A DNA stretch of 64,000 nt from assembly GCF_008630065.1 (NCBI RefSeq), contig NZ_VWPL01000002.1:154771-218770 (forward strand), in the 5' to 3' direction. The notes below the pieces were generated by a model. The model had not been told where the DNA came from and did not search any database. It saw only the letters and a list, made by a program, of their open reading frames with translations. This DNA is from Blastochloris sulfoviridis (GTDB lineage: Bacteria > Pseudomonadota > Alphaproteobacteria > Rhizobiales > Xanthobacteraceae). How positions within the stretch are numbered: position 1 is the stretch's first letter; every line of letters starts with the position of its first letter. Positions 1-8,841 of the stretch are shown one piece after another. Both the position numbers and the translations under genes were made by a program.

Positions 1-2
1 GC

Positions 3-1385
3 GGCGACCGTGTCGCCATCCTGCTGCCGCAGGCGGTCGAAACGGTGGTCACCCACCTCGCGCTCTACAAGCTCGCGACGATCGCGGTGCCGCTGGCGGC
101 GCTGTTCGGGCCGGACGCCATCGCCTATCGCCTCGCCACCGCCGGCGCCAAGGCGCTGGTCACCGACACGGCCGGCCTCGGCAAGCTCGCCGCGGTGTCG
201 GATGATTTGCCGGATCTCAAGCTTGTCATCTCGATCGATGGAGATGAAAAGCCGGCTAAAAGTTTTTCGGCGCTCGTCGAGGCCGGGGCGCCGCACTTCC
301 TGCCGGAGCACACCTCGCCGGACGATCCGGCGATGATGATCTTCACCTCCGGCACCACCGGCAATCCCAAGGGGGCGCTGCACGGCCACCGCGTGCTGCT
401 CGGCCACATGCCCGGCGTGCAGATGTTCCACGAGTTCACGCCGCAGCCGGGCGACCGCTACTGGACGCCGGCCGACTGGGCGTGGGCCGGCGGGCTGCTC
501 AACGTGCTGCTGCCGGGGCTGAAGCTCGGCGTGCCGGTGGTCGGCCGGCGGGCCGAGCGCTTCGATCCGGAGGACGCCTTCCGGCTGATGGGCGAACTCG
601 ATGTCGCCAATGCCTTCGTGCCGCCGACGGCGCTGCGCATGCTGCGGGCGGTGCCCTCGCCGAAGGGCCGCCACCGGCTGCGGCTGCGCACGCTGGGCTC
701 GGGCGGCGAGGCGCTCGGCGCCGAGACGCTCGACTGGGGGCGCACGGCGCTGGGGCTGACGATCAATGAATTCTACGGTCAGACCGAGTGCAATCTGGTG
801 CTGTCGTCGTGCGCGGCGATCGGCGTGTCGCGTCCGGGGGCGATCGGCCTGCCGGTGCCGGGGCACGAGGTGGCGGTGATTCGACCCGATGGTACCACCT
901 GCGACATCGGCGAGACCGGGCAGATCGCGGTGCGCCGGCCCGACCCGGTGATGTTCCTCGAATACTGGAACCAGCCCGACGCCACCGCCGAGAAGTTCAT
1001 CGACAACTGGATGACCACCGGCGACCAGGGCAGCCGCGACGAGGACGGCTACGTCCATTTCGTCGGCCGCGACGACGACGTCATCACCTCGTCTGGCTAC
1101 CGCATCGGCCCGGGCGAGATTGAGGACTGCCTGCTCAAGCACCCGGCGGTGGCGCTGGCGGCTGTGGTCGGCAAGCCCGATCCGCTGCGCACCGAGATCG
1201 TCAAGGCCTTCGTGGTGCTGAAGGAAAATGTCGCGGCGAGCGATAAATTAGCCGGCGACATACAAATGTTCGTCAAGCAGCGCCTGTCGGCGCACGAATA
1301 TCCGCGCGAAGTGGCCTTCATCGACGAGATGCCGATGACGACGACCGGCAAGATCATCCGCCGGGCCTTGCGGGCGCTGGGGTGA
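3..1385 (+). CDS. Acyl-CoA synthetase, AMP-binding family (5' end outside window)
   Basis: Activates a carboxylic acid to its acyl-AMP and then acyl-CoA in the cytoplasm. The reading frame is open from base 3, so the N-terminus lies upstream of the window; about 460 residues are visible. The ATP-binding P-loop TSGTTGNPKG is encoded near 341-375, the adenylation motif FYGQTECN near 772-795, the hinge region GRDDDVITSSGYRIGPGEIE near 1066-1125, and the C-terminal lysine motif TTTGKI near 1336-1353. The FYGQTE signature and GYRIGPGEIE are typical of acetyl- and medium-chain (ACSM-like) synthetases rather than long-chain FadD, but the exact acid is not predictable. It converges on the minus-strand GNAT gene with a gap of about 20 bases. 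Codon use matches its neighbours. Family assignment is firm; substrate is inferred. Confidence 0.93.
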   Translation, partial: GDRVAILLPQAVETVVTHLALYKLATIAVPLAALFGPDAIAYRLATAGAKALVTDTAGLGKLAAVSDDLPDLKLVISIDGDEKPAKSFSALVEAGAPHFLPEHTSPDDPAMMIFTSGTTGNPKGALHGHRVLLGHMPGVQMFHEFTPQPGDRYWTPADWAWAGGLLNVLLPGLKLGVPVVGRRAERFDPEDAFRLMGELDVANAFVPPTALRMLRAVPSPKGRHRLRLRTLGSGGEALGAETLDWGRTALGLTINEFYGQTECNLVLSSCAAIGVSRPGAIGLPVPGHEVAVIRPDGTTCDIGETGQIAVRRPDPVMFLEYWNQPDATAEKFIDNWMTTGDQGSRDEDGYVHFVGRDDDVITSSGYRIGPGEIEDCLLKHPAVALAAVVGKPDPLRTEIVKAFVVLKENVAASDKLAGDIQMFVKQRLSAHEYPREVAFIDEMPMTTTGKIIRRALRALG

Positions 1386-1407
1386 GCGGCGGCGATCCGC
1401 CGGGCGC

Positions 1408-2553
1408 TCACCGGCCGTGAAACATGGCACGCAAGGCGTCGCGCATCCGCCGAGCGGCACGGCGGGCTGCGCGCCGCAGCCGCTCGCGCGCAACCACGAG
1501 GGCGAAGCCGGCGCCGGCCGGCGGCAGGGCGACGATCCAGTCGGACACCGCGAGGCGGCCGCTCCACAGCCGGTCGATCATCGGGTGGCCGGCGATGGCG
1601 CAGGAGTCGACCTGGGCGAGGGTGGGGTCGGCGGCAAGCCGGGCGGTGAGGTCGAGCGTCGCCAGCACGCCCGGCGAGAAACGGGCGTGGGTCTCGTCGT
1701 AGGCGGTTTTCCAATACCAGGCCTGCGGGCCGCTGCGCAGCGTGACGGTGGCCGCGAGCGGTGCGCCGTCGAGCCGCGTCACGGCGATCTCGGCCTCGCC
1801 CTTGGCGGCGAGCGCGGTAATCGCCTGGCGGAAGAAGGCCTCGGCGTCCGGGTCGGCGGCAAGCGCGCTACCGCCGCGGCCCTTCCAGCCCGTACGCTCC
1901 AGAGAGATATAGGTGTCGATCGCCTCGGCGATCGGGGCATCGGCGGGGGCGATGGCCAGCGTCGGCGTGCCGGTTTCCTCCAGGCGGCGGCGCAACCGCG
2001 CCAGCTCCTTGCGGCGCTTGCCGCTTGGCGTGGCGGCACCGGCCGTGGGCACCAGCGCGGCGCGCCGGTGGGCGTCGAGTCGCACGAATTCGAGCCCGCG
2101 CTGCGCGAGAAGCCGGCTAAGGGCTCCTGCGACTGGCCCGTCGTCGGTCATCAGCGGCAGGAGGATGGCGCGCGGGCGGGGGTGCAGCGCCGCCACCGCA
2201 TCGATCCACGAGCCCAGTGTTGATTCGAGTGAGAAACGGTCGACCAGGGGGGTCGACAGCGGCCCGTAGGGATGCGCCAGGGCTCGCCACACCGGTAGCG
2301 CCCCCCCGGCTAAGGATCCCGGAAACAGGCCGGCAAGGGCACCGTTACGCCAAATGCCAATGGTATTGGCAGCGCGGGCGGCAAGAAGAGAGCGGGCAGC
2401 GGCAAGGGCGAAGGCGGGCACATAGAATATATTGCGTTCGGTAGCGCGGCCGATCAGCGCCTCCCAGGCGGCGGATTCCGGCTGCCACCCCAAGAGCGGA
2501 CGGGACTCGGAAGAGTTGTCTCCTTGAGACTTCGCGGTCTCGGCGATCGCCAT
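1408..2553 (-). CDS. GNAT-fold acetyltransferase, CelD/BcsL-like (Acetyltransf_6)
   Basis: A 381-residue soluble protein resembling the CelD/FemAB-like GNAT superfamily often linked to envelope polysaccharide or cell-wall modification in alphaproteobacteria. The C-terminal half has the expected features: a stretch of basic and acidic residues (KRRKELARLRRRLEE), an aromatic segment with W and Y (AWYWKTAYDE), a pyrophosphate-loop-like SPGVL, and a terminal DRLWSGR segment. There is no signal peptide or membrane helix. The start is uncertain: ATG at 2553 (MAIAETAK) is used here; an in-frame GTG at 2586 adds 11 residues, and neither has a clear ribosome site. It stands alone, convergent with the acyl-CoA synthetase and divergent from the HAMP protein. 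Substrate unknown. Confidence 0.75.
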   Translation of the reverse strand: MAIAETAKSQGDNSSESRPLLGWQPESAAWEALIGRATERNIFYVPAFALAAARSLLAARAANTIGIWRNGALAGLFPGSLAGGALPVWRALAHPYGPLSTPLVDRFSLESTLGSWIDAVAALHPRPRAILLPLMTDDGPVAGALSRLLAQRGLEFVRLDAHRRAALVPTAGAATPSGKRRKELARLRRRLEETGTPTLAIAPADAPIAEAIDTYISLERTGWKGRGGSALAADPDAEAFFRQAITALAAKGEAEIAVTRLDGAPLAATVTLRSGPQAWYWKTAYDETHARFSPGVLATLDLTARLAADPTLAQVDSCAIAGHPMIDRLWSGRLAVSDWIVALPPAGAGFALVVARERLRRAARRAARRMRDALRAMFHGR

Positions 2554-2862
2554 TGGTGAGTCCGTCAGGGTTGCTTGGAGGGGCACAAGTGCGGGGAATC
2601 TCGAGCGATCTCGTCTGCAATGAAATTGCGAGTCAATCGGAATCTGCGGTCCGCGGGCGAAATCCAGAAGACAATTAATCGCGGGAGTCGTATACGTTTA
2701 CCACACTGAGTCGCGGGGGGCGGCGCCATGCGTGTGGGTAACTCGGCGTTGTCGATCGGGATTTTCGGTACCCGGGTAGGTTTCGGGCGGATCGCGTGTA
2801 TCCGAACGAAGGCGCTCGGGGTGATTGTGGTGCGCTGTTTGTTCACGGCGGAGTCGCCTGCG

Positions 2863-2878
2863 TTAACCATCCATTAAC
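2863..2878 (+). promoter_or_regulatory. CtrA-type binding motif TTAA-N7-TTAAC
   Basis: The sequence TTAACCATCCATTAAC fits the alphaproteobacterial CtrA consensus (TTAA, seven bases, TTAAC) exactly. It lies about 90 bases upstream of the HAMP-protein start, in a 414-base gap (2554-2967) in which no gene was seen. Near-matches occur upstream of cpaB and of the podJ-like gene. Binding is inferred from sequence only. Confidence 0.5.
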
Positions 2879-2967
2879 CACGCGTTCGTATCTGTTACAT
2901 GTGCCGATCTTGGCACAAACATATGACCCTGGGGCAGGTAAGCCCTTGAAAAGCTTGGAGACCGACA

Positions 2968-3804
2968 ATGTCCATGGCTAATCTCCGATTGACGGAAAAG
3001 ATTACACTGCTGGTTCTCGGCATCGCCCTTTTTGTCGGCGTGGCCATCGCCTCGGTGGGCGACTGGACCCTTCGCCGAGTCGGCACCGACCTGAAGCAGG
3101 CCCGCCTCAACCACATCAACACGGCGCAGATCACCGCCACGGATTCCGTGACGCCGGTTGTGCGGGCCGATGGCAGCGTGGTGGGCATCCTGGTTGTGCG
3201 CGGCGGCGCCGCCAACGAGCCGACGATCATCAAGGCCTCCAACACCGCCCCGTCCGCCAAGGATGTGGTGTTCATCTCGGCCGCGGCGATGAGCGGCGCG
3301 GATGACGCGCTCGTTCCGATCGAGCAGATGCGCTCGACCCTGATCAGCACCACCGCCATCGTCATGCTGCTCGCCGGCGTGATCGGCCTGTTCGTCGCCC
3401 GCTCGGTCACCGCGCCGTTCGCCCGCCTGACCGCGGACATGAAGCGCCTCGCCAAGGGCGACACCAACCTCAAGTTCACCAACAGCAGCCGGTATGACGA
3501 AGTCGGCGAAATGTCGCGCGCTCTCGAGACCGTCCGTGACTCGATCGTCGAGGCCGGCCGTTCGAAGCAGACCTACAGCCAGGGCGCCGGCCTCGGCCAG
3601 ATGTTCTCCGGCCTCCGTCTGGACAGCGCGGCGTTGAACGGTGCGGTCGACCGCCTCAGCGACACGGCGTTCGAGCTTGGCCGCGGCATCATCCGCGTCC
3701 TGGAGATCGTCACCAACGAACTGGCCTCTGTCGGCCGCGAGGTCGTCAAGCTCGATCTCGGCGGCGCCATCCGCGGCTTCTTCGGCCAGCAGGCCCGGGC
3801 CTGA
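2968..3804 (+). CDS. Membrane HAMP-domain protein without a signalling output domain
   Basis: A 278-residue inner-membrane protein. One membrane helix lies near residues 10-30 (TLLVLGIALFVGVAIA region), followed by a short extracytoplasmic part of about 95 residues, a second helix near 127-150, then a HAMP domain (TAPFARLTADMKRLAKGDTN) at about 150-200. After the HAMP there is only about 75 residues of helical sequence, not the methyl-accepting hairpin of a chemoreceptor, nor a kinase or GGDEF domain. The start ATG at 2968 is preceded by GGAGA; another in-frame ATG lies two codons later. A CtrA-type motif sits upstream. It could be a sensory adaptor that pairs with another HAMP protein, or a truncated chemoreceptor. 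Downstream is a long non-coding stretch. Function not known. Confidence 0.8.
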   Translation: MSMANLRLTEKITLLVLGIALFVGVAIASVGDWTLRRVGTDLKQARLNHINTAQITATDSVTPVVRADGSVVGILVVRGGAANEPTIIKASNTAPSAKDVVFISAAAMSGADDALVPIEQMRSTLISTTAIVMLLAGVIGLFVARSVTAPFARLTADMKRLAKGDTNLKFTNSSRYDEVGEMSRALETVRDSIVEAGRSKQTYSQGAGLGQMFSGLRLDSAALNGAVDRLSDTAFELGRGIIRVLEIVTNELASVGREVVKLDLGGAIRGFFGQQARA

Positions 3805-4832
3805 TCCGGACGACCTCGGTCAAGGACTTCGCTCGGTTAAGAACTTAGACGGTCACTGAAGTCTCCAAGCTTCTTGACATCCGTTCCTCGGGCGCTTGGC
3901 GCCGGGCGCCCGAGGCGGACACCAGAAGCGGCGGAGACCGGAAACGACGGGAGGCCGGAACCCAAACGATAGGAACCCAAGCGACACGAACTTAAGCGAC
4001 GGGAAATTCGAACCGAAGACGATTTCCGAGCGGAAGAAGACTTCCGACCGGACGACGGCAGGGCGAAAAGCCAGCTTCCAAAAGACGACCGTTCGGTATG
4101 CGGCAAAGCATCGAGACGCCAAATCCCGGACGAACGCGCAGACAAATCGAACTTGGAAATCGAACCTGTAAATCGAACTTGGCCATTGGGAGTATCGGTT
4201 GCCGCCGGACGTGCGGCGGACACAGCGGGTCGAAGCGGTCAGGCCGCCGGAAGGGGGGAGACCACCGGGCTCGCGGTTCCAGGTCGAGGGTTCAGCCGGA
4301 GAGGCCGAAGGCGGGACGATCGAGCGGGGCGGTGTTCGCGGTGGCAGTGTCGGGCGGACGGTGGCCGGTCCCGGAGGGACGGTTCTGGAGGGGGGGCTTG
4401 ACAGCGTGGTTGACGGGGTGGTTCCGGCGACGTGGTGTCGAGAGCTTCGGTTCCGGGTGTTGGATTCGGGCAGGAGCCGGGATGCGTCACCGGAGTGCTG
4501 AAACCCGGCGGGGTTCATAGGACGCCGGGTGGAGTGCCTGCCCATTGCAGGATCGACGGACCGGTTGCGGTCCCGGGATGCTCGCGCCGGCAGGGAGGTT
4601 GAAGACGAAATCGAAGACAGCGTGTGCCGCACGCCGCTCTTGCGGATCCAAAGACGGCGTGCGGAAAGAGTGAAGCGGCGGACGTTGGGCCGGGGAGGAT
4701 AGCCGGCAAATCGTCGGCGTCTCCCAAGATCGACCCGGTTTTCAAGATCGATCCGATCCTCGAAAGTGGCCGATTGGTTCGGACCGTCCGGCGCACCGGA
4801 CGCCGAGGGGGACCGTGAGCGGAGGGCTGTGC
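3805..4832. other. About 1 kb non-coding, repeat-rich intergenic region
   Basis: No convincing gene is seen. The reading frames present lack domains, ribosome sites and the codon pattern of neighbours. Visible structure: a 10-bp perfect hairpin stem at 3886-3915 (CCTCGGGCGC and its complement), four degenerate 15-bp tandem units at 3957-4016, and three 13-bp tandem units (AAATCGAACTTGG type) at 4144-4182. The 3930-4190 part is more AT-rich than its surroundings, while 4200-4500 is strongly GA/GGC-rich on the plus strand. It could be a decayed gene remnant or a repeat-expanded untranslated region. Confidence 0.6.
3957..4016. repeat. Degenerate 15-bp tandem repeat, four units
   Basis: Units begin at 3957, 3972, 3987 and 4002. 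The first two read GGAACCCAAACGATA and GGAACCCAAGCGACA; the next two have drifted but keep the GAA and AAGCGA words. A separate 13-bp tandem (three units) follows at 4144-4182. Confidence 0.7.
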
Positions 4833-5942
4833 TCAGGACAGGCGCAGGCCGGGCACCGCCAGCGGGTTGTCGATGAGTGCCGTGGCATCCGGCGTGTCGA
4901 TCTGCGGCTCGCCGAGGAATGCCGCAAACAGGCGGCGGACCACGGAGGCGTCGAGGTCGCGGGCGATCAGAACGAGCCGGGTGCGCGCGTCGCCGTCCGG
5001 CCAGGCCGGCAGCGTCAGCGGCGGGTGGAAGATGTGCTGGACGCCGTGCAGCACGACCGGCGTGTCCGGATGCTCTGCGAGCTTCACCACCCCCTTGAAG
5101 CGGAGAAGGTTCGGGCCGTGCGCGGCCCGCAGGAGATCGACGAACCCGTCGAGTGCGGCACTTGAAATCGCCCGCTCGGTGGTGACGGTGAAGGCGCGGA
5201 TGCGCTCGTCGTGGCGGTTCGGGCTGTCGCAGCGGCCCTGCGCCTCCGCGGCGGCGACCGATTCGTCCGACAGCCAGCGCATGACGTCGCTGGGCTTGCT
5301 CGCCGGATCGAAGGGCCCGGCGCCGAGCAGCGCCGCGGGGGTGGCCTCGCCAGCCGCCGCGTCGAACCTCAGCGCTCCCGGCGCCAGCCGATCGAGGCGG
5401 GCGAGCAGGCCGTGGAACGCGGCGCGGATGGCGCCGGTGACGAGGTCGGTCTTGGTCAGCACGATGCGGTCGGCCACCGCCACCTGCTTCACGGCCTCGG
5501 GGTGGGTGTTGAGCGTCGCCGCGCCATTGATGGCGTCGACAACGGTGACGACGCCGTCCAGCCGGTAGCGCTGGACGAGATAGGGGTGCGCCATCAAGGT
5601 GTGCAGCACCGGGGCCGGGTCGGCCAGCCCGGTGGTCTCGATCGCGACGCGGGCGATCGGCGGGGCGCGGCCATTGTCGATCCGCCGCAGCAGATCCTCC
5701 AGCGCCGACACCAGCTCGCCGCGCACGCTGCAGCACAGGCAGCCCGACGACAGCAGCACGACGCCCTCGTCGACGTGCTCGACCAGGAGATGGTCGAGGG
5801 CGATCTCGCCGAACTCGTTGATCAGCACCGCGGTGTCGGCCATCGCCGGATCGTGCAGCAGGCGGTTGAGCAGCGTCGTCTTGCCGGCGCCGAGAAAGCC
5901 GGTCAGCACGGTCACCGGCAGGGGGGCCGGACGAGGGGTCAT
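4833..5942 (-). CDS. COG0523 GTPase of the CobW / zinc-chaperone family
   Basis: A 369-residue cytoplasmic P-loop GTPase that moves metal ions to target proteins or serves cobalamin or zinc homeostasis, depending on subfamily. Walker A is [16 protein letters not shown] near residues 12-27. The family metal motif CLCC follows ([12 protein letters not shown]), then [11 protein letters not shown], the base-recognition TKTD (LTKTDLV), and a C-terminal CobW_C domain ending near VLIARDLD. A long upstream open frame exists, but homology begins at the ATG at 5942; an ATG four codons earlier (5954) is possible. No cobalamin genes, Zur box or ribosomal paralogue is nearby, so whether it serves zinc or cobalt is undecided. 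It precedes the long non-coding region, so its transcript has no obvious partner downstream. Confidence 0.9.
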   Translation of the reverse strand: MTPRPAPLPVTVLTGFLGAGKTTLLNRLLHDPAMADTAVLINEFGEIALDHLLVEHVDEGVVLLSSGCLCCSVRGELVSALEDLLRRIDNGRAPPIARVAIETTGLADPAPVLHTLMAHPYLVQRYRLDGVVTVVDAINGAATLNTHPEAVKQVAVADRIVLTKTDLVTGAIRAAFHGLLARLDRLAPGALRFDAAAGEATPAALLGAGPFDPASKPSDVMRWLSDESVAAAEAQGRCDSPNRHDERIRAFTVTTERAISSAALDGFVDLLRAAHGPNLLRFKGVVKLAEHPDTPVVLHGVQHIFHPPLTLPAWPDGDARTRLVLIARDLDASVVRRLFAAFLGEPQIDTPDATALIDNPLAVPGLRLS

Positions 5943-6039
5943 CTCAACATCCATTCGCGAAAAGTGCAGCGCCGTGTGCGCCAAGCCGCAGGCGGCTCGT
6001 GCGGTTTCCGGCATTCCGGCGTGACCGGTCGGCCCCGCC

Positions 6040-7401
6040 TCAGTTGCTGCGCGGCCGCGGCCGCGGAACCGGTACGCTGGCTGTGCCGCCGCCGGGGGCA
6101 TAGGCCGAGAGGTTGGGAATGGCCGGTGTTATGGGCTTTGTCAGCGGCAAGGGTGCGCCGCCGGCCGCCACGCTTGCCGCGACCGCCCGGCCGTCGGGAT
6201 TGAGACGGCGGGGGGCTGCTGCGAGCGTCGCCGGGGTGGAGGCGATCCCGGCCAGCAGGGTGTCGCCGCGCGCCGGGCCGACATAGACCGGCACCGCCGG
6301 ACGGATCACCACCGGCCCGAGCAGGCTCGGTCGCGCCACCTTGCCGGGCTTGGCCGCGCCTGCGCCGGCCGCATTTGCACTGGCCGCCGCCGACCGGTCG
6401 CCGCGTATGGTGGCGTAGATGTCGTCGGGGTCGGAGGTGGTCCTGGGCACCGCCGCGCCCGCCGGCTCGTCGTCGGTGTCCTCGGCCTGCTTGCGGCCCT
6501 TGCCGCACACCACGTCGCTGATATTGGCCGGCCCGCCGCCGGTGTTGGAAATCGACTCGACGCTGGACGAGGACTCGAACAGGCTGAAGCGCGGCTGGAA
6601 CCCCTTCTCCAGCAGGGCGGCGGCGGTCTCGTTGCGCTCGTTCGCCGTGGCGCCGCCGAACACCACCGCGATCAGCCGCTTGCCGCCGCGCGTCGCAGTC
6701 ACGACCACATTGAAGCCCGAGGCGCAGATGAAGCCGGTCTTCATCCCGTCCGTGCCGTCGTAGCGGTGCAGCAAGGCGTTGTGGTTGCGCATCTTGATCT
6801 TGCCGAGCTGGATCGCCGGAATGCGGAACAGCGCCTCGGCCTGCGGAAACTCGTGGATCAGCGCGCGGGTCAGCACCGCCATATCGCGCGCGGTGGTGTA
6901 CTGCTCGGCGTCGGGCAGGCCGTGCGGATTGACGAAGTTCGACCCGCTCATGCCGAGCCGCTGGGCATAGGCGTTCATGTCGGCAGCAAAGCCTGCGACC
7001 GAGCCGCCCAGCGTCTCGGCGACGGCGACGGCGACGTCGTTGGCCGACTTCACCATCAGCATGCGCAGGGCGTTCTCCAGCGTGATCTGCGTGCCGGCCT
7101 TGAAGCCCATCTTGGAGGGGGACTGCGCCACCGCATTGTCCGAGAAGGTGACGATCGTCTCCGGCCAGGCGCGGCCATCGCGGATGCGGGCGAGCGCCAC
7201 ATAGGTGGTCATCAGCTTGGTGACCGAGGCGGGATACCAGGGCCGTCCGGCCTCGCGCTGCTGCAGAACCTGACCGCTGTCGGCCTCAACCAGCAAAGCC
7301 GGCGCCGCGCCGGCTGGGGCGGCCGCGAGAAGCACTCCGGCCGCGGCGAGCCAGCAAACCGAACGAGAATGACAAACCGAACGAGAATGTAACGTCGGCA
7401 A
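6040..7401 (-). CDS. D-alanyl-D-alanine carboxypeptidase (penicillin-binding, S11 family)
   Basis: A 453-residue exported serine peptidase that trims D-Ala from peptidoglycan pentapeptides. The catalytic motifs are clear: SVTK ([14 protein letters not shown]), SAN ([14 protein letters not shown]) and KTG ([11 protein letters not shown]). Beyond the catalytic core there is a long Ala/Pro-rich C-terminal tail with no recognised domain. No ATG is in register near the N-terminus. A TTG at 7401 is preceded by AGGAG with a 7-base gap and yields a good signal peptide ([16 protein letters not shown]), so it is chosen. A much longer upstream frame, running antisense over the EamA gene, is not used. 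The first residues contain a perfect duplication, [12 protein letters not shown], from an 18-bp tandem repeat. Confidence 0.92.
   Translation of the reverse strand: MPTLHSRSVCHSRSVCWLAAAGVLLAAAPAGAAPALLVEADSGQVLQQREAGRPWYPASVTKLMTTYVALARIRDGRAWPETIVTFSDNAVAQSPSKMGFKAGTQITLENALRMLMVKSANDVAVAVAETLGGSVAGFAADMNAYAQRLGMSGSNFVNPHGLPDAEQYTTARDMAVLTRALIHEFPQAEALFRIPAIQLGKIKMRNHNALLHRYDGTDGMKTGFICASGFNVVVTATRGGKRLIAVVFGGATANERNETAAALLEKGFQPRFSLFESSSSVESISNTGGGPANISDVVCGKGRKQAEDTDDEPAGAAVPRTTSDPDDIYATIRGDRSAAASANAAGAGAAKPGKVARPSLLGPVVIRPAVPVYVGPARGDTLLAGIASTPATLAAAPRRLNPDGRAVAASVAAGGAPLPLTKPITPAIPNLSAYAPGGGTASVPVPRPRPRSN
7354..7389 (-). repeat. 18-bp tandem duplication in a signal-peptide coding region
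   Basis: Two 18-base units, 7354-7371 and 7372-7389, differ at one base and encode HSRSVC twice at the start of the carboxypeptidase signal peptide. The word CGAACGAGAATG (plus strand) also occurs inside the family C elements near 18820 and 29457, so the duplication may derive from such an element. Confidence 0.75.
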
Positions 7402-7685
7402 GACCTCGCTCCTGTTCCGGCACTGTCCGTTGATGCGCGAATTGGCCCGCGCCACTGCCGTCCCGGTCAAGCTTCCGCCGGCCGGCAGCCCGCCGCATGG
7501 AGCGGGCACAACACGCCTTTCTAGCCCATTTGGACCGGGGCGCAAACCGCGCCGGCCGGGCGGCAGACACGCTGTGGGCGAGATGCGGTTTGCGCGCAAC
7601 AGCGCCGGATCTGGGGTATACAACGCTGGAACGGCCCGTTGCACCGGCCGCCGGAGCCGCTCGTGTGCCGTGCGAACGCGCCCGG

Positions 7686-7806
7686 TGCGGTTTCCGGTCG
7701 ATCGCTTCGGGTACCGGAAACGATCCCGCCGAAAAACCCATGTTCGGATCCGGGTGTTGCGGCGAACCGAACGCGAAGCTCCGGCTTGGTCCGCCGGACC
7801 TTGCAT
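7686..7806 (-). repeat. Family A dispersed element (copy A1, diverged)
   Basis: The 429-base gap 7402-7830 holds no gene. Its right half is a diverged family A element in reverse orientation: it starts TGCGGTTTCCGG, has TTCGGGTACCGGAAACG, then CCGCCGAAAAACCC and TTCGGATCC, and ends with CTCCGGCTTGGTCCGCCGG. Compare the cleaner copies at 60334-60580 and 62207-62338. The rest of the gap shows only GC-rich sequence that must hold the promoters for the divergent carboxypeptidase and EamA genes. Confidence 0.7.
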
Positions 7807-7830
7807 GACGCTGCGGAGCGGCCGACGCGA

Positions 7831-8727
7831 ATGGCCTTCGAACTCCTGTGGATACCGGCGACCCTGTTCGCCGCCGCCACCCAGACCGCCCGCAACGTGC
7901 TGCAGCGAAACCTCACCGACAGCCTCGGCACGGTCGGCGCGACGCTGGTGCGCTTCCTCTACGGCCTGCCGTTCTCGCTCCTGTTCCTGGCGCTGGTCGC
8001 GGCCGGCTCGGGCGCGCTGCCGCCGCTGCCGGGGCAGGGGGCGCTGGCCTGGGCCGCGTGCGGCGGACTCGCCCAGATCGGCGGCACGGCGATGATGCTG
8101 GCGGCGATGCGGCGCCGCTCGTTCGCCGTCACCATCGCCATGCTGAAGGCCGAGCCGGTGCTGGTGGCGCTGGCGGGCGTCTACATGCTGAACGACCTGC
8201 CGAGCGTCGCCGACGCCGCCGGCATTGCAACCGCCACCTGCGGCGTGGTGCTGGTGTCGCTGTCGCCAACGCGCGGCCGTGGCGGCGGGGCCGATCCCGG
8301 CGCGGCGGGCCTCGGGCTCGCCGCGGGGGCGCTGTTCGCGGTCGCGGCGGTCGGCTTCCGTGGGGCCATCCTGGCGGTGCCGGCGGCCAATGCGGTGCTG
8401 GCGGCGTCCACCATCCTGGTCGTGGCGCTCGCCTTCCAGACGGCAGTTCTCGTGTTTTGGCTGATGATTGCCGACCGCCCACGGTTGGCCGCGACGCTCG
8501 CGGCCTGGCGGGCGTCGCTGGCGGCCGGCTTCACCGGGGCGCTGGCCTCGCAGTTCTGGTACATCGGCTTCGCCCTCACCTCGGCCGCCAATGTCCGCAC
8601 CCTGGCGCTGGTCGAGGTGCCGTTCGCGCACGTCGTGTCCGGCCGGCTGCACGAGGCGGTGTCGCGGCGCGAGATCGCCGGCATGGTGCTGATCGTGGCG
8701 GGGGTGGCGGTGCTGCTGCTGGGCTGA
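7831..8727 (+). CDS. EamA/DMT-family transporter
   Basis: A 298-residue inner-membrane protein with about ten hydrophobic helices in two repeated halves, as in the drug/metabolite exporter superfamily. Recognisable parts include the N-terminal ATLFAAATQTARNVLQRNL, the conserved AMLKAEPVLVALAG at the end of the first half, and the C-terminal ALVEVPFAHVVSGRL segment. The frame is open upstream to 7639 but that part lies in a family A repeat, so the ATG at 7831 (MAFELLW) is taken. Substrate cannot be told; amino-acid or metabolite export is usual in the family. It stands on the plus strand 114 bases before ugd, divergent from the carboxypeptidase. Confidence 0.88.
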   Translation: MAFELLWIPATLFAAATQTARNVLQRNLTDSLGTVGATLVRFLYGLPFSLLFLALVAAGSGALPPLPGQGALAWAACGGLAQIGGTAMMLAAMRRRSFAVTIAMLKAEPVLVALAGVYMLNDLPSVADAAGIATATCGVVLVSLSPTRGRGGGADPGAAGLGLAAGALFAVAAVGFRGAILAVPAANAVLAASTILVVALAFQTAVLVFWLMIADRPRLAATLAAWRASLAAGFTGALASQFWYIGFALTSAANVRTLALVEVPFAHVVSGRLHEAVSRREIAGMVLIVAGVAVLLLG

Positions 8728-8841
8728 TGCGGCAGATCATCCTGTGGTGGCGCCAAGGCCGATCTCGCCTTCCGCCGCCGCCATTGCTAGAACGTGGCCT
8801 CTGTCCGGCTTGGGCGCCGGCTGCAGCGGGGAGTCGAGCCG

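Noticed and set aside
2909..2930. Sigma-54 promoter (TGGCAC near 2914)
   Set aside because: The downstream GC element (TTGC) at the required spacing is missing.
3837..4520. Small genes in the repeat-rich gap after the HAMP protein
   Set aside because: Frames on both strands overlap and derive from tandem repeats; no domain or start signal supports them.
7402..8652. N-terminal extension of the D-Ala-D-Ala carboxypeptidase frame to 870 residues
   Set aside because: The extra part runs antisense through the EamA gene; a TTG with a strong ribosome site and signal peptide at 7401 explains the gene.
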